This document shows positions 36,901 through 51,900 of a stretch of DNA of 64,000 nt, in pieces. The stretch covers positions 14,101,501-14,165,500 of the forward strand of contig NC_061781.1 in NCBI RefSeq assembly GCF_022458985.1, in the 5' to 3' direction. Below the pieces are notes generated by a model that saw only the letters and a program-made list of their open reading frames with translations, was not told where the DNA came from and did not search any database. How positions within the stretch are numbered: the stretch's first letter is position 1; every line of letters starts with the position of its first letter. A program made the position numbers and the translations under genes. The DNA comes from Mugil cephalus. Taxonomy: Eukaryota; Chordata; Actinopteri; Mugiliformes; Mugilidae.

Positions 36901-39900
36901 ACAAAGCTCTGTGGGGATATTTATGTCTTCAGCAAGCAAGTATTGAGTAGACTGCACTTTGCAGCACCGTGTACAACTTTTTCTAGGTTTTAGACAGTTT
37001 ATATATTGGGCTTCCTCACACAGTACCATCAGGGATGCATCTGATTGGTATTAGTCCTGCATCACAAGACAAAAAGTACAACACAGATCATTGAGTCAGT
37101 CGTGAAGACTGGAGCAGCAGTGGAGACAGAACTAATCCATAGAGCTTTGGCAAGTTTGGAACAATCTACCGAGCAAGTACCTTGACTGTAGAAGTATTCA
37201 TCGGAGAACTGGTGCAATCTTAAAAGTCTGGTAATACCAGATTCTGCATAGGTTAACTGTTTTCTGCACGGTATTAATTTGACTTGTCAATTAAAACCCA
37301 CTAATGTTCCACATTATGCACACGAAGTGGCTAAAATGTTTGCTCTCCTGCTTCGTGCTCAAGACCTTTAAAAGCACATATCAACACTTTTTGTTTTAAG
37401 GACGTCTTGCTGCCGCAGCCCTTGAAAAAGACGCTGTAGGCCAAAATTAACCTATCACTGCTGTACTTTTTTTCCTTTCGCTGGGGCAAGGTGACAGTGG
37501 GCCGAGTCCTTGCGCGTCTGTCTCTGCGAGCCTTTTTAGAAGAAATTGAGAGGAGGGTGTTCCTCTGGGAGCGTGGGCGGCTGCTGGCTGTGAGGGCACA
37601 CAGGATCAAAGCGCTAATAGTAGGCCAGGCTCCCGGGGCCCACCCTGACACAGCATGGTTAGCCGATGAATAATAGCCACTCTGTTCAGAGGACCGTTCT
37701 GGCAAGACTGTGTTCTGACGTCTTACTAAACTGCGACTGTAGCTGCTTCATTTCAAACTCTGTGCTGGTTTTGTATCACCTCTACTGAAACCTGATTTAC
37801 AGAAATTGGGTTAATTGTAATTTATTCTATAACACCCGGATCCTAGTCACCTTTACCGCATTGCAGTCTGATAAAAACATAAATAAATCCAGGTACAGTA
37901 GAGGCCAGTGAGATTCTAATTTATCTGAAGAAACCCCTCTAAAATATTATCACCAATTGCGATCATGAAATACTGAACATTTGTGACACTTTGAGCACTT
38001 TCAAGTGTCACAAATATATTCTGCTGTTTGTGCGCTCCCATCCTGCCGTTTGTGCGCACACTCGCACACCTTGGTGGCTCGATGTGCCTGGATGGCCTGA
38101 GGCTAAGGCTGTAGCACTGACATCTAATGCAAACAGTTTTCATTTCCCCAGGAACACGCTGACCTCTCTTGAGAGCATGTTCTTCCGAAAAGCAATAAAT
38201 CAATTTCTAACATAGCTTGACATTTCTCCACAGTGTTTACTGCTCAAATTGAACACAGTTCTTAACATTTAAAACTTATTTCACATCAGTAATTAATTTC
38301 CAGTGCCTTGCCAATGAAGCGGACATGGGGTGGTAGACTTGTGCGTATGTATATGTCCTGTGGGCTTTAAAAGTCTGTTTTATACACGTTTTTTTCATTA
38401 AAAATTAGAATATTAACTTAACAATCACAATGAAACTTTTTCATGGATGTCTGTTTGTCCTCTTCTAAATAGCATCTTTATATTTACCCATAAATCTTCG
38501 AGTTCTTTCCTTTTTATGAACGTTTGGTGTGGTTTTATTTGGGGCAGTGTTGTAACTTTTGATCCATTTGTGCTGTGCGTGCAACTAATCCAGTTTCCTC
38601 GAAGCCTTTCAGAGCGTCATTCACTGCCCCCTTAGCAACTTTCAGGTGGGAGCGCAGCTTGCAGTGACCGTCCTTCATGATGATTATGATTACCTCAATT
38701 TTTCATCTACCCAAGGGTTTTTCAGATATCTTCACCCTGAAGTGTTTTTCCCACAGTGTTGATTGCTTTAAACTCACCCACACATAAATCTATTACTGAC
38801 AGGTCGGTGAACATGCATTTTAATTTTTCAGAATATCCTTACGTGCATATTTAAGTTTTAGTAATTATTGGCTTCACGGTGTCCTGAATCTTCGATCTGC
38901 GCCTTGATGTAAGGTTTACTTAAAAGGTCTCAACAAACAATTTTTTATTTTTTTTATTTATTTATTTTTTTTTTTTTTTGTGGCAGAATCCCCGGACACT
39001 GAGGCAGCTATGGATCTAGGAGCATCTGAAGTGATGGAGTCGGAGGTTCTTTACGACTGCGTGATTTGTGGCCAGAGCGGACCGTCCACTGAGGACCGGC
39101 CCACTGGCCTAGTGGTTCTCCTCCAGGCATCCTCAGGTATTGAATATTCCAGCATTCTCCCCCTTTCATTCTCAAATGCTGAAATTCAAAGAAAGCAATT
39201 ACCCATCACCTTTTTTTTTTTTAATAAGTCGTCACCACTGTTCTGTCTCTTTATTGACTGCCGCACCTTTTAACAGTTATTCTTAACTCTTTCAATCCAC
39301 TATGTTAGAAATATTTTTAGTAAGAGGGCAGTGGTTGTTTTAATTGTCTCATTTGTCATTACGCTATTGTAAATGTATATTAATATGTGGGGGAGCTGTG
39401 GAAGAGTGTTTAGTGGTGCAGCTTAGGACTGAAGGGTCCCAAGTTTCCCCTCACCCCTCGTACATTGGCTGTGGTGGCCTTGAGCAACCACCTAACCCCT
39501 GAAATTGCTCCCCAGGCACAGTCCTTAGAGACTGCAGCCCACTGTTTGAACAGAACACACTTCTGTGTGAACAAGTGGATGGATCAAACAACAGGAACAT
39601 AATTTCCCCTCTGGGATCAGTACAGTTTGAATTATTATTATTAATTATTATTAGTTTCTCCTTTACGTGACAGAGAAGGACCGCTCACCCACGTAAAGGG
39701 CACGTTTGTTTAGAAATTAGTCGCATTGTAATATGGTTCAGAAGACTCTGACCTCAAAAATCAATAAATAAAATGAAGAAAAAATAATAAAATCTACCAC
39801 CACCAACAATGCATCTACTATAGCCTACTATTACATCATCCTCCTCAGTGGCCAGGAGCCATCAGCCTTTAAAGCTGATCATAGTAGCAGCTTAAATCTT

Positions 39901-42900
39901 GAATTAAGAGTTAAAATGAATGAAATTACAAACATTTTGTGGATAGAGTTGCTCAAACAACACAGTTTAAATGTCAACTTGGGCTTTATGAAATTGGGAG
40001 TTGGGCATCCTACAGCATATACACAATATATGCTGACATTCTCAGTGTAAATGGTAATGGATTGATTTAGAAAATTGATAATTTGTGAACCGAAGCGTTC
40101 ATAATCCCCAGCTGCAGCCTCTGTAATTTATGCAGATACTGCAATATCAAGTACAGTTTTGATACGTCTATAAAACTCTATTACAGCAAGATCAAGTCAT
40201 TATCACTGACGGCTGTGCTTATCTTTCAGTGCTCGGGCACCGCTGCAAGAGCCAAGATCCTAAGAAGCTTCCGACGACTGATGAAGAGCACATTTATCCC
40301 GCGGACACGTGTGGAGTGGCTCATGATGTCAGGCTCACGCTAATGCAACGGTTTTTCAAAGATGTACGTGACATGCAGAAAATATTGTGAGAGGGAGCGG
40401 GAGTGAAAGGACTGAAAGAAACCAGATCGCAGTTTTCAGATACGGATTTGATTGTGTAAAAACAACGGCTCGCTGACATTTGGCTTATCTTCATAAACAT
40501 GTCTCAAAAATGGTTGTGATAGTTGCATTTATAGTCCTTGTAATGGCTAGTACACATCATATCTTCTCAAACACAATGCTGGGTCACAGACAACAAAAGA
40601 GTGTGTATGGTTCAGATTTACTTTGGCTGATCTATTTTATTTACTTCCTGTATTGGATAGCGCCTCCAAACATCCATTGACTTGGAAATAATAAAATAAT
40701 AAGATGATAAGATGAGCGTCGCTGCCTGCCGTCTAGTTGTACATAGTTGGTTAATTCACACCTTTTAAAAAAAGTAATTTTATTTATCGGTGCCACAAAA
40801 TAGAGAAAAGCGGCGCTGGATGTTTGGAGAGGTATTTGCATACACTAATGGATGTGATTTTTCTCCTGTGAATTCTGCAGAGTTCTTGTCTTCAGTCTGT
40901 GTCGATAGGCTGGGACGGAGGCGTCTACGTCCAGACCTGTGGACACACTTTGCATATAGATTGCCACAAGTCGTACATGGAGTCTCTGAGGGTAAGATAA
41001 AGCCTGACCTCATGAAATGATTAGCTGATGGACGGGGGGTTAATCAACAGCAAATGATCGATCGTTTAAATCCCTGGTGAAATGCATACACATACCGTTT
41101 TTCTGTTTGTTGATAGAAAAGATATTAGTTAGACAATTAACACAGACACAATTTTGAATATATGATAATCACTTGTCTTTTGAAGCTTTCCAATAGTAAA
41201 TGCAACATGGACCATAGTTTATTGGTTTAAATTTTCAGACCAGTAAATGTACAGTCTTGTCACCTCTGTCTTGTTATGAGTTAAGACTGAGTGGGTCAAA
41301 TACATTTTACTTTCTTCTGTCCGTTTTCCAGAACGACCAGGTCCTTCAGGGTTTCTCCGTTGACAAGGGTGAATTTACGTGCCCACTGTGTCGACAGTTT
41401 GCCAATAGTGTCCTTCCCTGTCGCCCCGGGCGTGGCACAGAGGCCGGCACCTGGCACGCGCCCACCAACAAGAAGACTTCTGTGCTCGTGAAGGAGGTGG
41501 AAGATCTTCAGGAGAAACTCGGCCTTTTCCCAGTAAGTTTGACAATAGGGCATTTATTATTAAAAGCGCCCCCCCACGTTTCCACATCTGTATTCTAAAC
41601 ACTCTACAAATTCATTGCCATCTGGTGGCAACAGACAGTGATTATAATGACTACAATCAATCAGCTCACCCTGAATTGTGGGGAGTGTTGACCGATGAGC
41701 GGGATGGGAGCGGGGTGGTTCGTTTCCAGAAGGACTTTTCTTCTGTTGGACAGTTTGGAAAATAACTCATATCACATCCACCATTTAATAGTAAAAGCTT
41801 GAGATTCAAAATTTTACAGATTACTTTGTACTTGAACCATGTTAGACCATTTTTCCCATTCACAAAAAAATGGAAGCGTAAACATTAAAGTGATCGCTTT
41901 TCCCAAAGTTGAAAATGGATGAAAATGGCTGCAGTTGCATGGCTCCATCAACATGAGAAATCTGAAGTACAGCAACATGTCATGGCATTTTAGACTGCAT
42001 GATCAGGTCATATAAGATTTTTCTAAGATTTGGATTTTAGGCCTGAATCTGGACGCACATCTAAGCACTAACCATGGCAGATGACTGTCAACTCTTTCTA
42101 AGTCAACACTTTAAACCAGATTCAGACCCTTTATTAAGCCACGAAGAATCAGCATTTCACAAACTATCTTTTGGAACCATTCTTTGTTTGATAAACTATT
42201 ACATACGTGCATTTCTTTTTTTAATTATTAAATGTTTGTGAAACTCCCTCTTCCAACATTTTCAGACCAAGGATCCCAAACTGATGGACAGATTAAGTAG
42301 TGACCCCTACCTACTATATGTGTTCTATATTAAACTCGGCCTAGTGCTATTTATAAATATACATGGTTTTTATCATTTTGCATTCAGTATTAAGCTATTT
42401 AAATAATACACAGGTTCAAATATTAATTTTTTTATTTCAAACATGTGCAACAGTAGGGTGTTTGAGGAGGAAATTTACATATAAAAAATATTATAATAGT
42501 TTATATATAAAATATTTAATCAACCAAAGACTTTGCGACCCCCTTGCAGTCCCTCTGCACACCCCCTGTTGAAGACCTGTGCTCTACAGTATTTACTTTG
42601 TCAAGTGTCTTGTAAGGAAGTACTAAAAACTAGCTGTTCTGGCACAAAGTTAGAATTAATTCTGTTCTTCTCCTCTAAGACGGAGTCCAACTTGAGCAAA
42701 GAGATGGAGTTGGTAATCAAAGACATCAAGAACACCACGCAGAAGAAATACATGGACTACGGAAAGAACCCCGGCTCCCCTGACAACGATTTCCTCTTCA
42801 TGTATTCAGTGGCAAGGTAAGAGCAGAGTGACGATGAGACTTAATGGAAAAGGACTAAACTTACACTTACATGTGCGCCACAACAGCTTATTGCTGGAGA

Positions 42901-45900
42901 TGTTGACGGGGCGTATAATAGCTCAGCTGTGACTTTAGATTGAAACGCCTTCCTCGACACACAGTGCAAAATATATTATTAAACGGAGCTTTAACTGTGG
43001 GACAGGTTGTAGCAGATTGAGGGTAAAGGTGTTAGATTTAAGGTCAGCACTTAAGTAACTGGAGGCACGGTACTCGGCTAGAAATAGTCAGATGTTCCCT
43101 GTTAATGTCCCATGAGAAGGTGTATGAGTATCTCAGTAGTCAGAGCAGAATGAGCCTAACATCAAAGCCCTTAATCGATTGGTCCACGTTCAGAACGTCA
43201 CCTGTAGTCACGGTCTTAAAAACGTCCGCAAAACACTAGTGACTCCTTTTCACTTCATTTCTAAGAAACCCATTTTGTTTCACTGAATGGCTAATTCTGA
43301 TAGTTTGGAAATAGGCTGCCGGCTTTCTTTTCTGATTTGCGGCGCTGGTGTGATATTTCAAAGCTTATCATGAAAGAGTGAAATTATGGATTTATGATGT
43401 GGTCTTCTGCAAGTATATTCTTTAATTTGGTGATCTTCCAGTTCATCCCCCTAAGGTTGGCCTGAGGATTGCTGCCTTTTGATGGTTCTTTAAAAAAAAA
43501 AACTCTCATTAAACATGGGTGTCTGTGTCCTTTGAATGACTCCACTATATTATAGGTTTTGTCTTGGATTTTTTTTTTTAATATATACACATTTTCACAC
43601 ACCACTGACCGTTGAGTCCAGTGGAATAAATGCTCCTCGCGCTTACATTTGTCTTCTAATGCCAGCTTCTCAGCTTAAATAACAATGATCGTCCATGCAA
43701 AAAGATGGTTGCTTCTTCTTTGTTAAGAGTCTTACTTTGGTAGAAAGGGCTCCTTGAAGTGGAAATGAAAGTTTGTACATAATACTTGTACCAAATATAT
43801 GGATTACTTTGCATTTTTTTTTCTTAGTTGCTTAGAGACCTGAGAAGGTGAATTTGATTTTTTTTTCTTCTTTTTTTTTCTTCACATTATAGTCTTTTGT
43901 TAGTCTTGAAAGAGTTGCTGGTCTTCATCAGCAACTTGGTCACTTTAGGCTTCTGTAACATTGTTCTGATTCTTACTCTGTCTTTACTTATTAGGCCTGA
44001 TTGAGCACAGATTTGTTGCATCGTCTCTAAATGAATTTCAGGACTTCCAGCTGCCCCTTTTCTAGGTCCCACATGGCTGTTTTCCTGGTCACCTATTTGC
44101 AATTCCGTTATGTTTCACGTGTTTGTGTTATCATAGGATGAACTGGCCAAGAATCCTAATTGCATGTCGCCTCTCAGCCACAAGCAGAATCAAGTAGGCC
44201 GGAAAGAAAAAGATTACACAGTTATTTCTCAGGTGTTTGAATCTTCTGAGCAGACTGGTCACAGGTAAGAGAAATGATTGCCCTCCCAGTTCACCTTGGG
44301 CTCTCTGACTCCACACCGCTCCCCTTCCAAAAACTGCACCCTTCTCCAAACTTAACCATTCAGACCTATTGCCCACCCAATGCAGTGGTTCCTTCAGCCC
44401 TCCACCCTGAACAGAATGATCCCTTGAGTGTGTCTGGGTGCCTGTTGGCTCTCTGAAGTTCAATGAACAGCGCAAATTGCCTGAGGAGTGGAAAATTCCT
44501 CTGTCACAGGGGTGCTCTTATCAGCAAAAGCCAGATGGAGCTTCACCGTGGCTGCATTATCTATGTGAAATTGCTTTTTCTCCCAGGAAACCCAAGGATT
44601 TGCCCCCTCCTCCTTGCCCCAAAGGAAGAAATGCCCAGTGGCAGGATGAAAACGGGCCCAGATCAATCTTATTTTTGTAATACTATCTGTTTTCACCATC
44701 TGTGTAGTTTATTAAGGTCGTAGTTCATTTTAATTTTGGGAATTTTGTAGTAATACATATTTGGATATGCTTGGGAAATGCACATTAGGGATTATGCATG
44801 ATTTGTGGTCGGAAAAGCTTTTATGATAATGGTCCGGTTTGTGCAAAATCAGTCCTGGAAAGCTGTCATTTATTTGATACAGAATTGCTGCGGCAAAACA
44901 GGCGCATTAAATGGCAAGTGGCGTGACTAGGCAGCATCTTTCATCTCCTTAATCAAACCAGTAAAAGAGGCAGGCTACGCAACCAAAGGCTCAATGTGAC
45001 GATTCTCAGCCATTTATACCAGTGCACGCACCCTCCCCCTCACACATTCACACACTCTCCTGACGCCTTTTAAGGAACACTGCACCAAAGTTGATCATGT
45101 TTTCAGTGACTAATCCAATGTAACCTGCAATACTTTCTTACCTTTACCTATGATTTTAGTTGTGTGTGTAAATCTGTATTATTTTAAAAGAAAGGAATGA
45201 TAATACATTTACCAAAATCTGTCAGACTTTAACTTCTTCAATTAATTGCTTCCATGTGGCCACTATGATCAGGTCCTCTTCACGCAATATGCACTAAACG
45301 TGGGTAATGCACATGGAATAAAGGCAATTTGCACATAACACAAAGTATAGGATGCAGAATTATTTCATCAGTGGTCGTCAACCAGTGACCGATGTACTCG
45401 TTTATGATGCTGAGGATGTTTTTCCAGCTAAAGTTTGGAATCGAGCCAGTTGTCCAGGCTCAGGAGGAAATGTGATTCATCTTTTGCTGGCAAATGAACC
45501 AGTGATTGTAACCGTGATACTATTCAGTCAACTTCATTTTCTCAGCAAGGACTCACACAGTTTAATCTCTATTATGTTGCATGTCGGACATTTATGTCTA
45601 GAAGGGAAATGCAGGTTCTTGGTTTTAAGGTTGAGTTTTTGAGCTTGTTTGCTCAGTGACTTTATCAGTTGTAAAATGTGCCATATAAATAAAATGTCCC
45701 TGTTTGGTGTAGCTTTGTGTTAGCATGTCTGTGCTGGGAATGGATGTGGTCGTTGTTGTTGTTGGTCTTCAAAGTATCATCCACATACATGCCATCACCC
45801 TGTGTTTCCAAGCAGAACACAGCGTATTTACAGGATGATCATGTTAGTAGTTTTAATGTTGGGGATGATGGATATACGCACCAATTGAACTGTTCACACG

Positions 45901-48900
45901 TGTATGTGTATGTGCCTACTAACCATGACTCTGTCACCTCAGGACCAATCTGGAGTTGGAACTTGTGCATCGGGGAGGAAACTTGTGTTCTGGAGGAGCC
46001 AGTGCAGCTGCCAAACGCTCTTGTCTGAGTGAGTAGTTACTAACATTGTTATACAGCAAATTCATTGATATGCATTGTTTTATTTTAGGTTTGATACGTC
46101 TAAGTGTAACGCCACTATAGTAGTTACATTTTAATAATAGAGATTATGCATTGACGTCAATGCCACCTAGGACCACGCCCCCTGAGTGGCAAAAACATGG
46201 TGAAATGTCTCAATAAATACAGAGAGACTGGGCAAAATGTGGATTATCAGATCAAATTAAGGACAATTTGACTCAGCCGTTTCAGTTAGTTTAAGTTACT
46301 TTCAGTTCATTTCAGTTATGATAAATGTAGCTAAATAAAAGATGCTAACGCTAAGAGCTTTACTCAGAAGTAACGTTAGCCAAACAATACTGTAGCGTCC
46401 GACTGGACGTTAAAAGGATGACGAGGAGGCATCGAAAATGTTCTGTTTATTATTTTATTGTTATTTATTGTTGGAACTGAAATAGTTACTGTTGGCTATA
46501 ACTATGCCAAAACAACAACATCAAGAAACTTATCTAACAGCCCTCCAGAATGTAATTAAGGTATGACTTCATCAAAAAATACAGCATAAATTAATATTAC
46601 CTGACACTAAATATGAACCACAACACCTGGTTTCTGTGCCTGGATTCCAGTTGTTTCTCAATAATGCACCGATTCATTTACTTCTCTTTTCTTTGGAAGT
46701 CGGAGATACCTGTAAAAATATATCTCTGACTGCTTTTCAAATCTGTTGGTACAGTCAATCACACAACAGCTCTTCACATTTTCTTAAATTAATTTTACAA
46801 TTTAGACGCTATTAAAGCCTATGAATTCAGACTAATGCTGCTAATCTCCATGTTCAGCTGTCACCTTTTTGCTACTCAGTGGCTGTAACCATGGAGACCT
46901 GGCTTGCGGTGACGTCACGTGTTTACCCTCTATAGTAATAATAGTCAACAAATTCACTGAATGTCCCTTATTAAAGTATAACAGAAGAAAAAGAGCCAAA
47001 CCATTTGATGCTACACTGTGGTCTGCATTCTTTCTTAAAGTAAAACACAGGCTTTACCTGGTGCAGTGTCACATCTATTTTGCTGTTGAAGGTTGGAGTT
47101 ACACTGGCATGTACGTTATTACACATGACTCTACACCAATTCCCATTAGCCTCCCTGTAATAAATAGTCCGACTTGTGATCAAACTCATTCTTCCATGGT
47201 ACGGCTGAACTATAAAAAAAAAACAAAAAAAAAACAAGGGTCGATTAGCAGTGGCAGGAAAGGATAGATGCTGTCCCAGGTGAGCCGCTGGGAGCCGTCA
47301 GGATAAATGAAGCAGACAAATGGGTCAAGTGCTGTTTTAGTTGATGTGTCACTGCTGACAAGGGCATGCGTCTAGGGCAGGATGAAGACTGTGATCGTAG
47401 CTGGGTCTCAAAGGAAAAGCTGAACGTTGATATCAGCTATCAACTACTTAATTGGAACTACACAAATTATACAGGTGTTTCAATATCTGTGGGTGAAGGG
47501 TGAGGTATCGCAGGATGAATAGGAGAAAGGTGAGTCTGGGTTTGTTGTGTGGACCACAGCCCATTTTCTGTTTGTTTAATTGTTCTGTCAGAGTTGCTGC
47601 TGCTGTAGTGAAATGGCCTGTCATCCTTGAGTGGCTGAAAAGAGATTTCACTCTGGAGGTTTGCCATTTTTGAGCTACATTAACCATGTAGCCACGCTGA
47701 CAGCCAAATTTACTCAGTTGCAGTACATTAGTGTTCATTCTTCTTAGCGAAATGGATTGAAAGGAAAACGGCAAACGCCTGCTAACCGTGGGAGCCCATG
47801 GGGTTTGTGAGCCTGCTTCCTAGCAGGCACTACTCATGTTCAGGTGATAAGAATCTGATTGGCCACACAAACAAACTCACCTCAATTCCCTTGAAACGAG
47901 GTAAATCAAATCTAGAGCCTTAAAATAACATTTTATTTAACTGCGACTATTTAAACTCATTTTGGGGGCTGCGTGTGGCGGCCGCTGTGCAGGGAGTTTA
48001 AAGGAAAATCACATTGACCTCAGTTGTGCAGAGTTGCAGTAAGTAGAGAATACTGACAGATGTATTGGTGTTATTTAACCTGCCCTCCCCCTCTTATTTT
48101 CTGTGTGATTTATGTGTTTTTCTGTAATAAAACGTGTGCACAGAGAGATACACTGTTATTCTATGTATCATCTTTATGACACGATGGGAACAGATGTAAT
48201 AAACGATGGTAATGGTGACTGAATTCATGTTAGCAGGAATGGTGTCAGGATCCTGGTGCCGTGTGCTCTGGCTCATACGTAGGGCATGAAACGTTGCCTT
48301 CAAATGGGGCTCATGTACACGTAATGCTTGGCTTTGAAATGGTAGAAGGTTGACAAGAAGGCTCAAGGCAGTTTAGAAAGCTGACATATTAATAATTATG
48401 CAAATAAATATCCCATTAATTATATTAACATCAGCAAACTCAACTCAAGAGCTCAGACCTGCACTTACAAGGTCGTGAACATCACAAGAGTGCGTCATAT
48501 GGACGTTTCTCATGTACACGGTGAAAGCAGTTTGAATGAAGTAATAACCAAAATGCAGCTGATTTGTCCATAATCCCAATAATGTCAATCAAGATTGTCT
48601 TTCTGTCACAAAGTCACAAAACTGACTAATATCCTAAACTGAGGCAACTGACATTTGCAGGTTGTTCAGTTAAGTGTTATTATCAGTGTTTGCTTTTAAA
48701 AACCAGAGAAGAATTCCTGAGTGTAGCCAGCGTCTCCGGCGCAGGACACAGCCTATTACCCCTGAAACGCCACCTCCTCGCCCTCTCCTCTCTTGTTTTG
48801 TGTTTTACAGTTGTCTGGGTAGCGCATCCAACAGAATAACACACTTTCCATGTCACTCCTGTATTGATTTGTTGCAAATTTGTAGAGCAGACTGTTGGTA

Positions 48901-51900
48901 GCCTTTTAGAAAAAGTTCTCCCTGGCCGCGGCACTCCTTAGAGAAAACTCCAGTTATTTATTTTGACAACACGGGACAGCTTCAGTTGGAACTAGACTGG
49001 CACAACAAACAGAAAGTAAACACTGGACCCGAAGCTTATTAAGTTTCGAGGAAGAAGCGTAGGAAATGAAAGCCCTAATTGGATTCGCTTCCTCCGTTCC
49101 CTATTTATTTTTCTCCTCACCTTTCTTCACTTCTCTCGGGTTAATTCCTGGTAGGAGCTGAGTGATAGTGAGGGACAGAGCAGAGGAGCTGTAGTGAAGA
49201 CAAATGGGGTGCAAACATGAACTGACACTTAACTTTCTCCACGCCATGTCTGTGTGCACCTGTGGAGGGCAGTGTTGCTCCAAGTATAGAGAGATCACGC
49301 ACATCAAATTGCGGCCCTGATTATTTGAAGCGTGTTGCTGCATTACATCATCACACATCCCTGTAAAACAAAATTAAATACGACCAGTGTTCATTATAGT
49401 TAACTGTTTCTGATATAAATGGTTCACATGTGCTTTGTGTTTAATATTTAACCTAAATAATATGTGGATTGAGGTTATGATTAGGAGGAGGAGGAGTTTA
49501 AATCTGTTTCCTTTTGTGTCTCGCTGTACTGGCACACATTTTGTGTACTTGCGACTGCTTTGTTTCGCAAAAAGGTCAATCAAGTCTGTGAGGTGCGCTG
49601 CTATTAAAAGCCCGGGTATAAATGTGAGATTGCGTGTGCACAGTTGGGTCCTCTCTCCATGTTCCATTAGTTTCACGACGAACAGGTGTGGCCTGACCGT
49701 AGACTTGCTGGAGGCTGTGAAGCTTGACCATGAATCCATCTGGTCTGGCCTGGTTTTATCTGAGCCGAGCGTTAGCCTCCGGTCAGTTCGAGTCGGGCGC
49801 CTTCACCGTTTGATCTACATCGTCGGCCGCCGCGACCACAGACGCAGAGATGCGCGCTTGCCGCTTTTGTTCCTGACAGTGTCGTGTTCTGTTTTTTTTT
49901 TTACCTCTTTCAGATCAGCTGTTCCACGTGTTGGCGATGCACATGCGTCTGTACAGCATCGATTCAGCCTACAACCCCTGGACGAAGTTGACTCAGGCTT
50001 TGCAGAACAAAGAGGCAGAGTGAGTGACTTTCCATCTGAAGTGCCTCCGCGCACAATAAACCTATTCACGTATTGCTCGTACCTTCCGCCGGTTTTCCCT
50101 CCCGTACACGTGCAATCAGAGTGCCACTTTGTCCCCTCTCTAAATGCCACCATTTCCTCCTGCCCCCAACAGCTTTTACTCCACACAAAGAGGAGCTAAA
50201 AACAGAAAAGGGACCATGCATGGTTTCCATAGATACCGATAATTGCTGCATCTGGCAAATTACCGGGCACTCCACGGAGAGCAAAACGACCCTGTCAGAC
50301 TCACTGTAGTGAGAGCGACACACCAACACCACCGCATCACGACGTCTCAGCTCCCAGCTGTCCACCTAGTCCTACCAGAAACCTGCATTTAACAATACAA
50401 ATACATAAAAACGGGTACATAAGAAGTACTTTTTGCTCTTAACAAAATAAGACGAGCTTCAACAACCTTTCCTCCCTATTAGTGCAGTAAGACAGCTTTT
50501 ACACCTGTTACTAGGAAAGCGCTCACAGCCATACAGTGCTCTCGAAGGACCTATTTGCCGTTTAAAAATACTTTGTTAGGGTTACGGGAGGGAGCACTGT
50601 CATTGACACCCTAAGGCAGTCAACCTGCTCCAGTCTGGTTAAATAGGACAAAGAGAGATGTTTCTGCGTGGAGGAAAAACATCGCTGTAACCTATTTATT
50701 AGCGAAAGCAAAGATAAAGCTAGAAAAAAGAAAAAAAAAACTATAGATGTCACGCAGGGTTGGAAGCTCTGTCCTTTTAAGGTTTCCAACGGCACATAGA
50801 GGAATTAACTGGTGAGAGGTTTGGTAATGGAAGGCATTATTCCTTAAGTGCAGTTGCTCTTGTTCAAGGGGAGAGTGGAAATTGGAACCTCGCTAAATTG
50901 TCAGTACAACAAAAGACATTTAAATGGAGATGGGACATAGTATGTAACTATGGGTGCATTAAGGATGTTAGTTTGTGGGAGGTGGGGTCTTTTTTTAAAG
51001 CCATGCATGGTTTTGTGCTTTGTTCTGTTAAATGGATGGCTTTTTGTCATTCAGGCATACAGGAGTTCACTGTTATATTACATATTCCTACTAGGACTCC
51101 GTTCAAACATGGAAGGATTTTATTAGACAGACTCCCACTGCTTGCATTATTTTGGCCACCGGCACTAATGAGATGCCAACAGTGAGCAAGAAACAGGATA
51201 TTCTTTTCCTCTCACAGGTTGCATCAGTGTGGGATTATGAGTGTGAATTATTCGGTTAAACATGCACAAATACACGATGACTAGAATTAGTAAGGATTAT
51301 TTTTTTTTATTTTTATTTTATTTTTTACTGGAGTGAACTTCTGATTATCCTCCTCAACATCTACTGATTTATTAAACACATTACATGTATTCCATCCCCG
51401 AGAGATCAATATTAATATGTGCTTTTTATGTTAGGATAGATTTTACTGACCTAGTGAGACTAAATATTTTACATGTGACCACACAAATGCTGTATCTTCT
51501 AAACCCGTTCATTATTTTGCAGTGGCTTTGAGGAGGAGAGACCTGAAGTACCCATGTTGTTTCGAGACGTGCCGTCCCTCCTGATCATCTTCGTGCTAAC
51601 GATGCCACAGCCTTTGCGTAAAGGTGCGTTTACTCTAACCTGCATCGTGACACTGCACAAGAGAACCGGGCCTTTTCTCGGTGGCTGCTCCGCGAGCACT
51701 GCCCCATTATCAGTCGACATCCGCGTCGAGCGCAGCCAGGGAGCGTTTCACGTCTCTTATCTGTGCGCCTGTTGCTGTTTTTGCTGTGGGGATCAGGGCG
51801 ACACGACCCTGGCGACGGGAGGGCTGCACCACCTTCACGTGTTCTTGTCACCGCGCGGCCTACGTCTTAGACATTCATTTCAAACACGTGTAAGGCCGCC

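Larger units (their letters stand above)
46029..49913 (+). other. ubr3 intron 30 (largest intron)
   Basis: About 3.9 kb. No other gene was found. It contains two full cAMP-response-element cores (46152-46159 and 46910-46917), an X-box-like motif (46885-46898) and an E-box (46916-46921). Open frames here, including one of 254 codons from 49435 that runs over exon 31 in another frame, are not genes. Confidence 0.55.

Noticed and set aside
37028-37260. Possible further transposon fragment in ubr3 intron 24
   Set aside because: A few words recall fish transposons, but there is no sustained similarity or terminal repeats.
49435-50199. 254-codon plus-strand open frame
   Set aside because: It runs across ubr3 exon 31 in a different frame and through intron on both sides. 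The exon's true frame is fixed by phase with exons 30 and 32.
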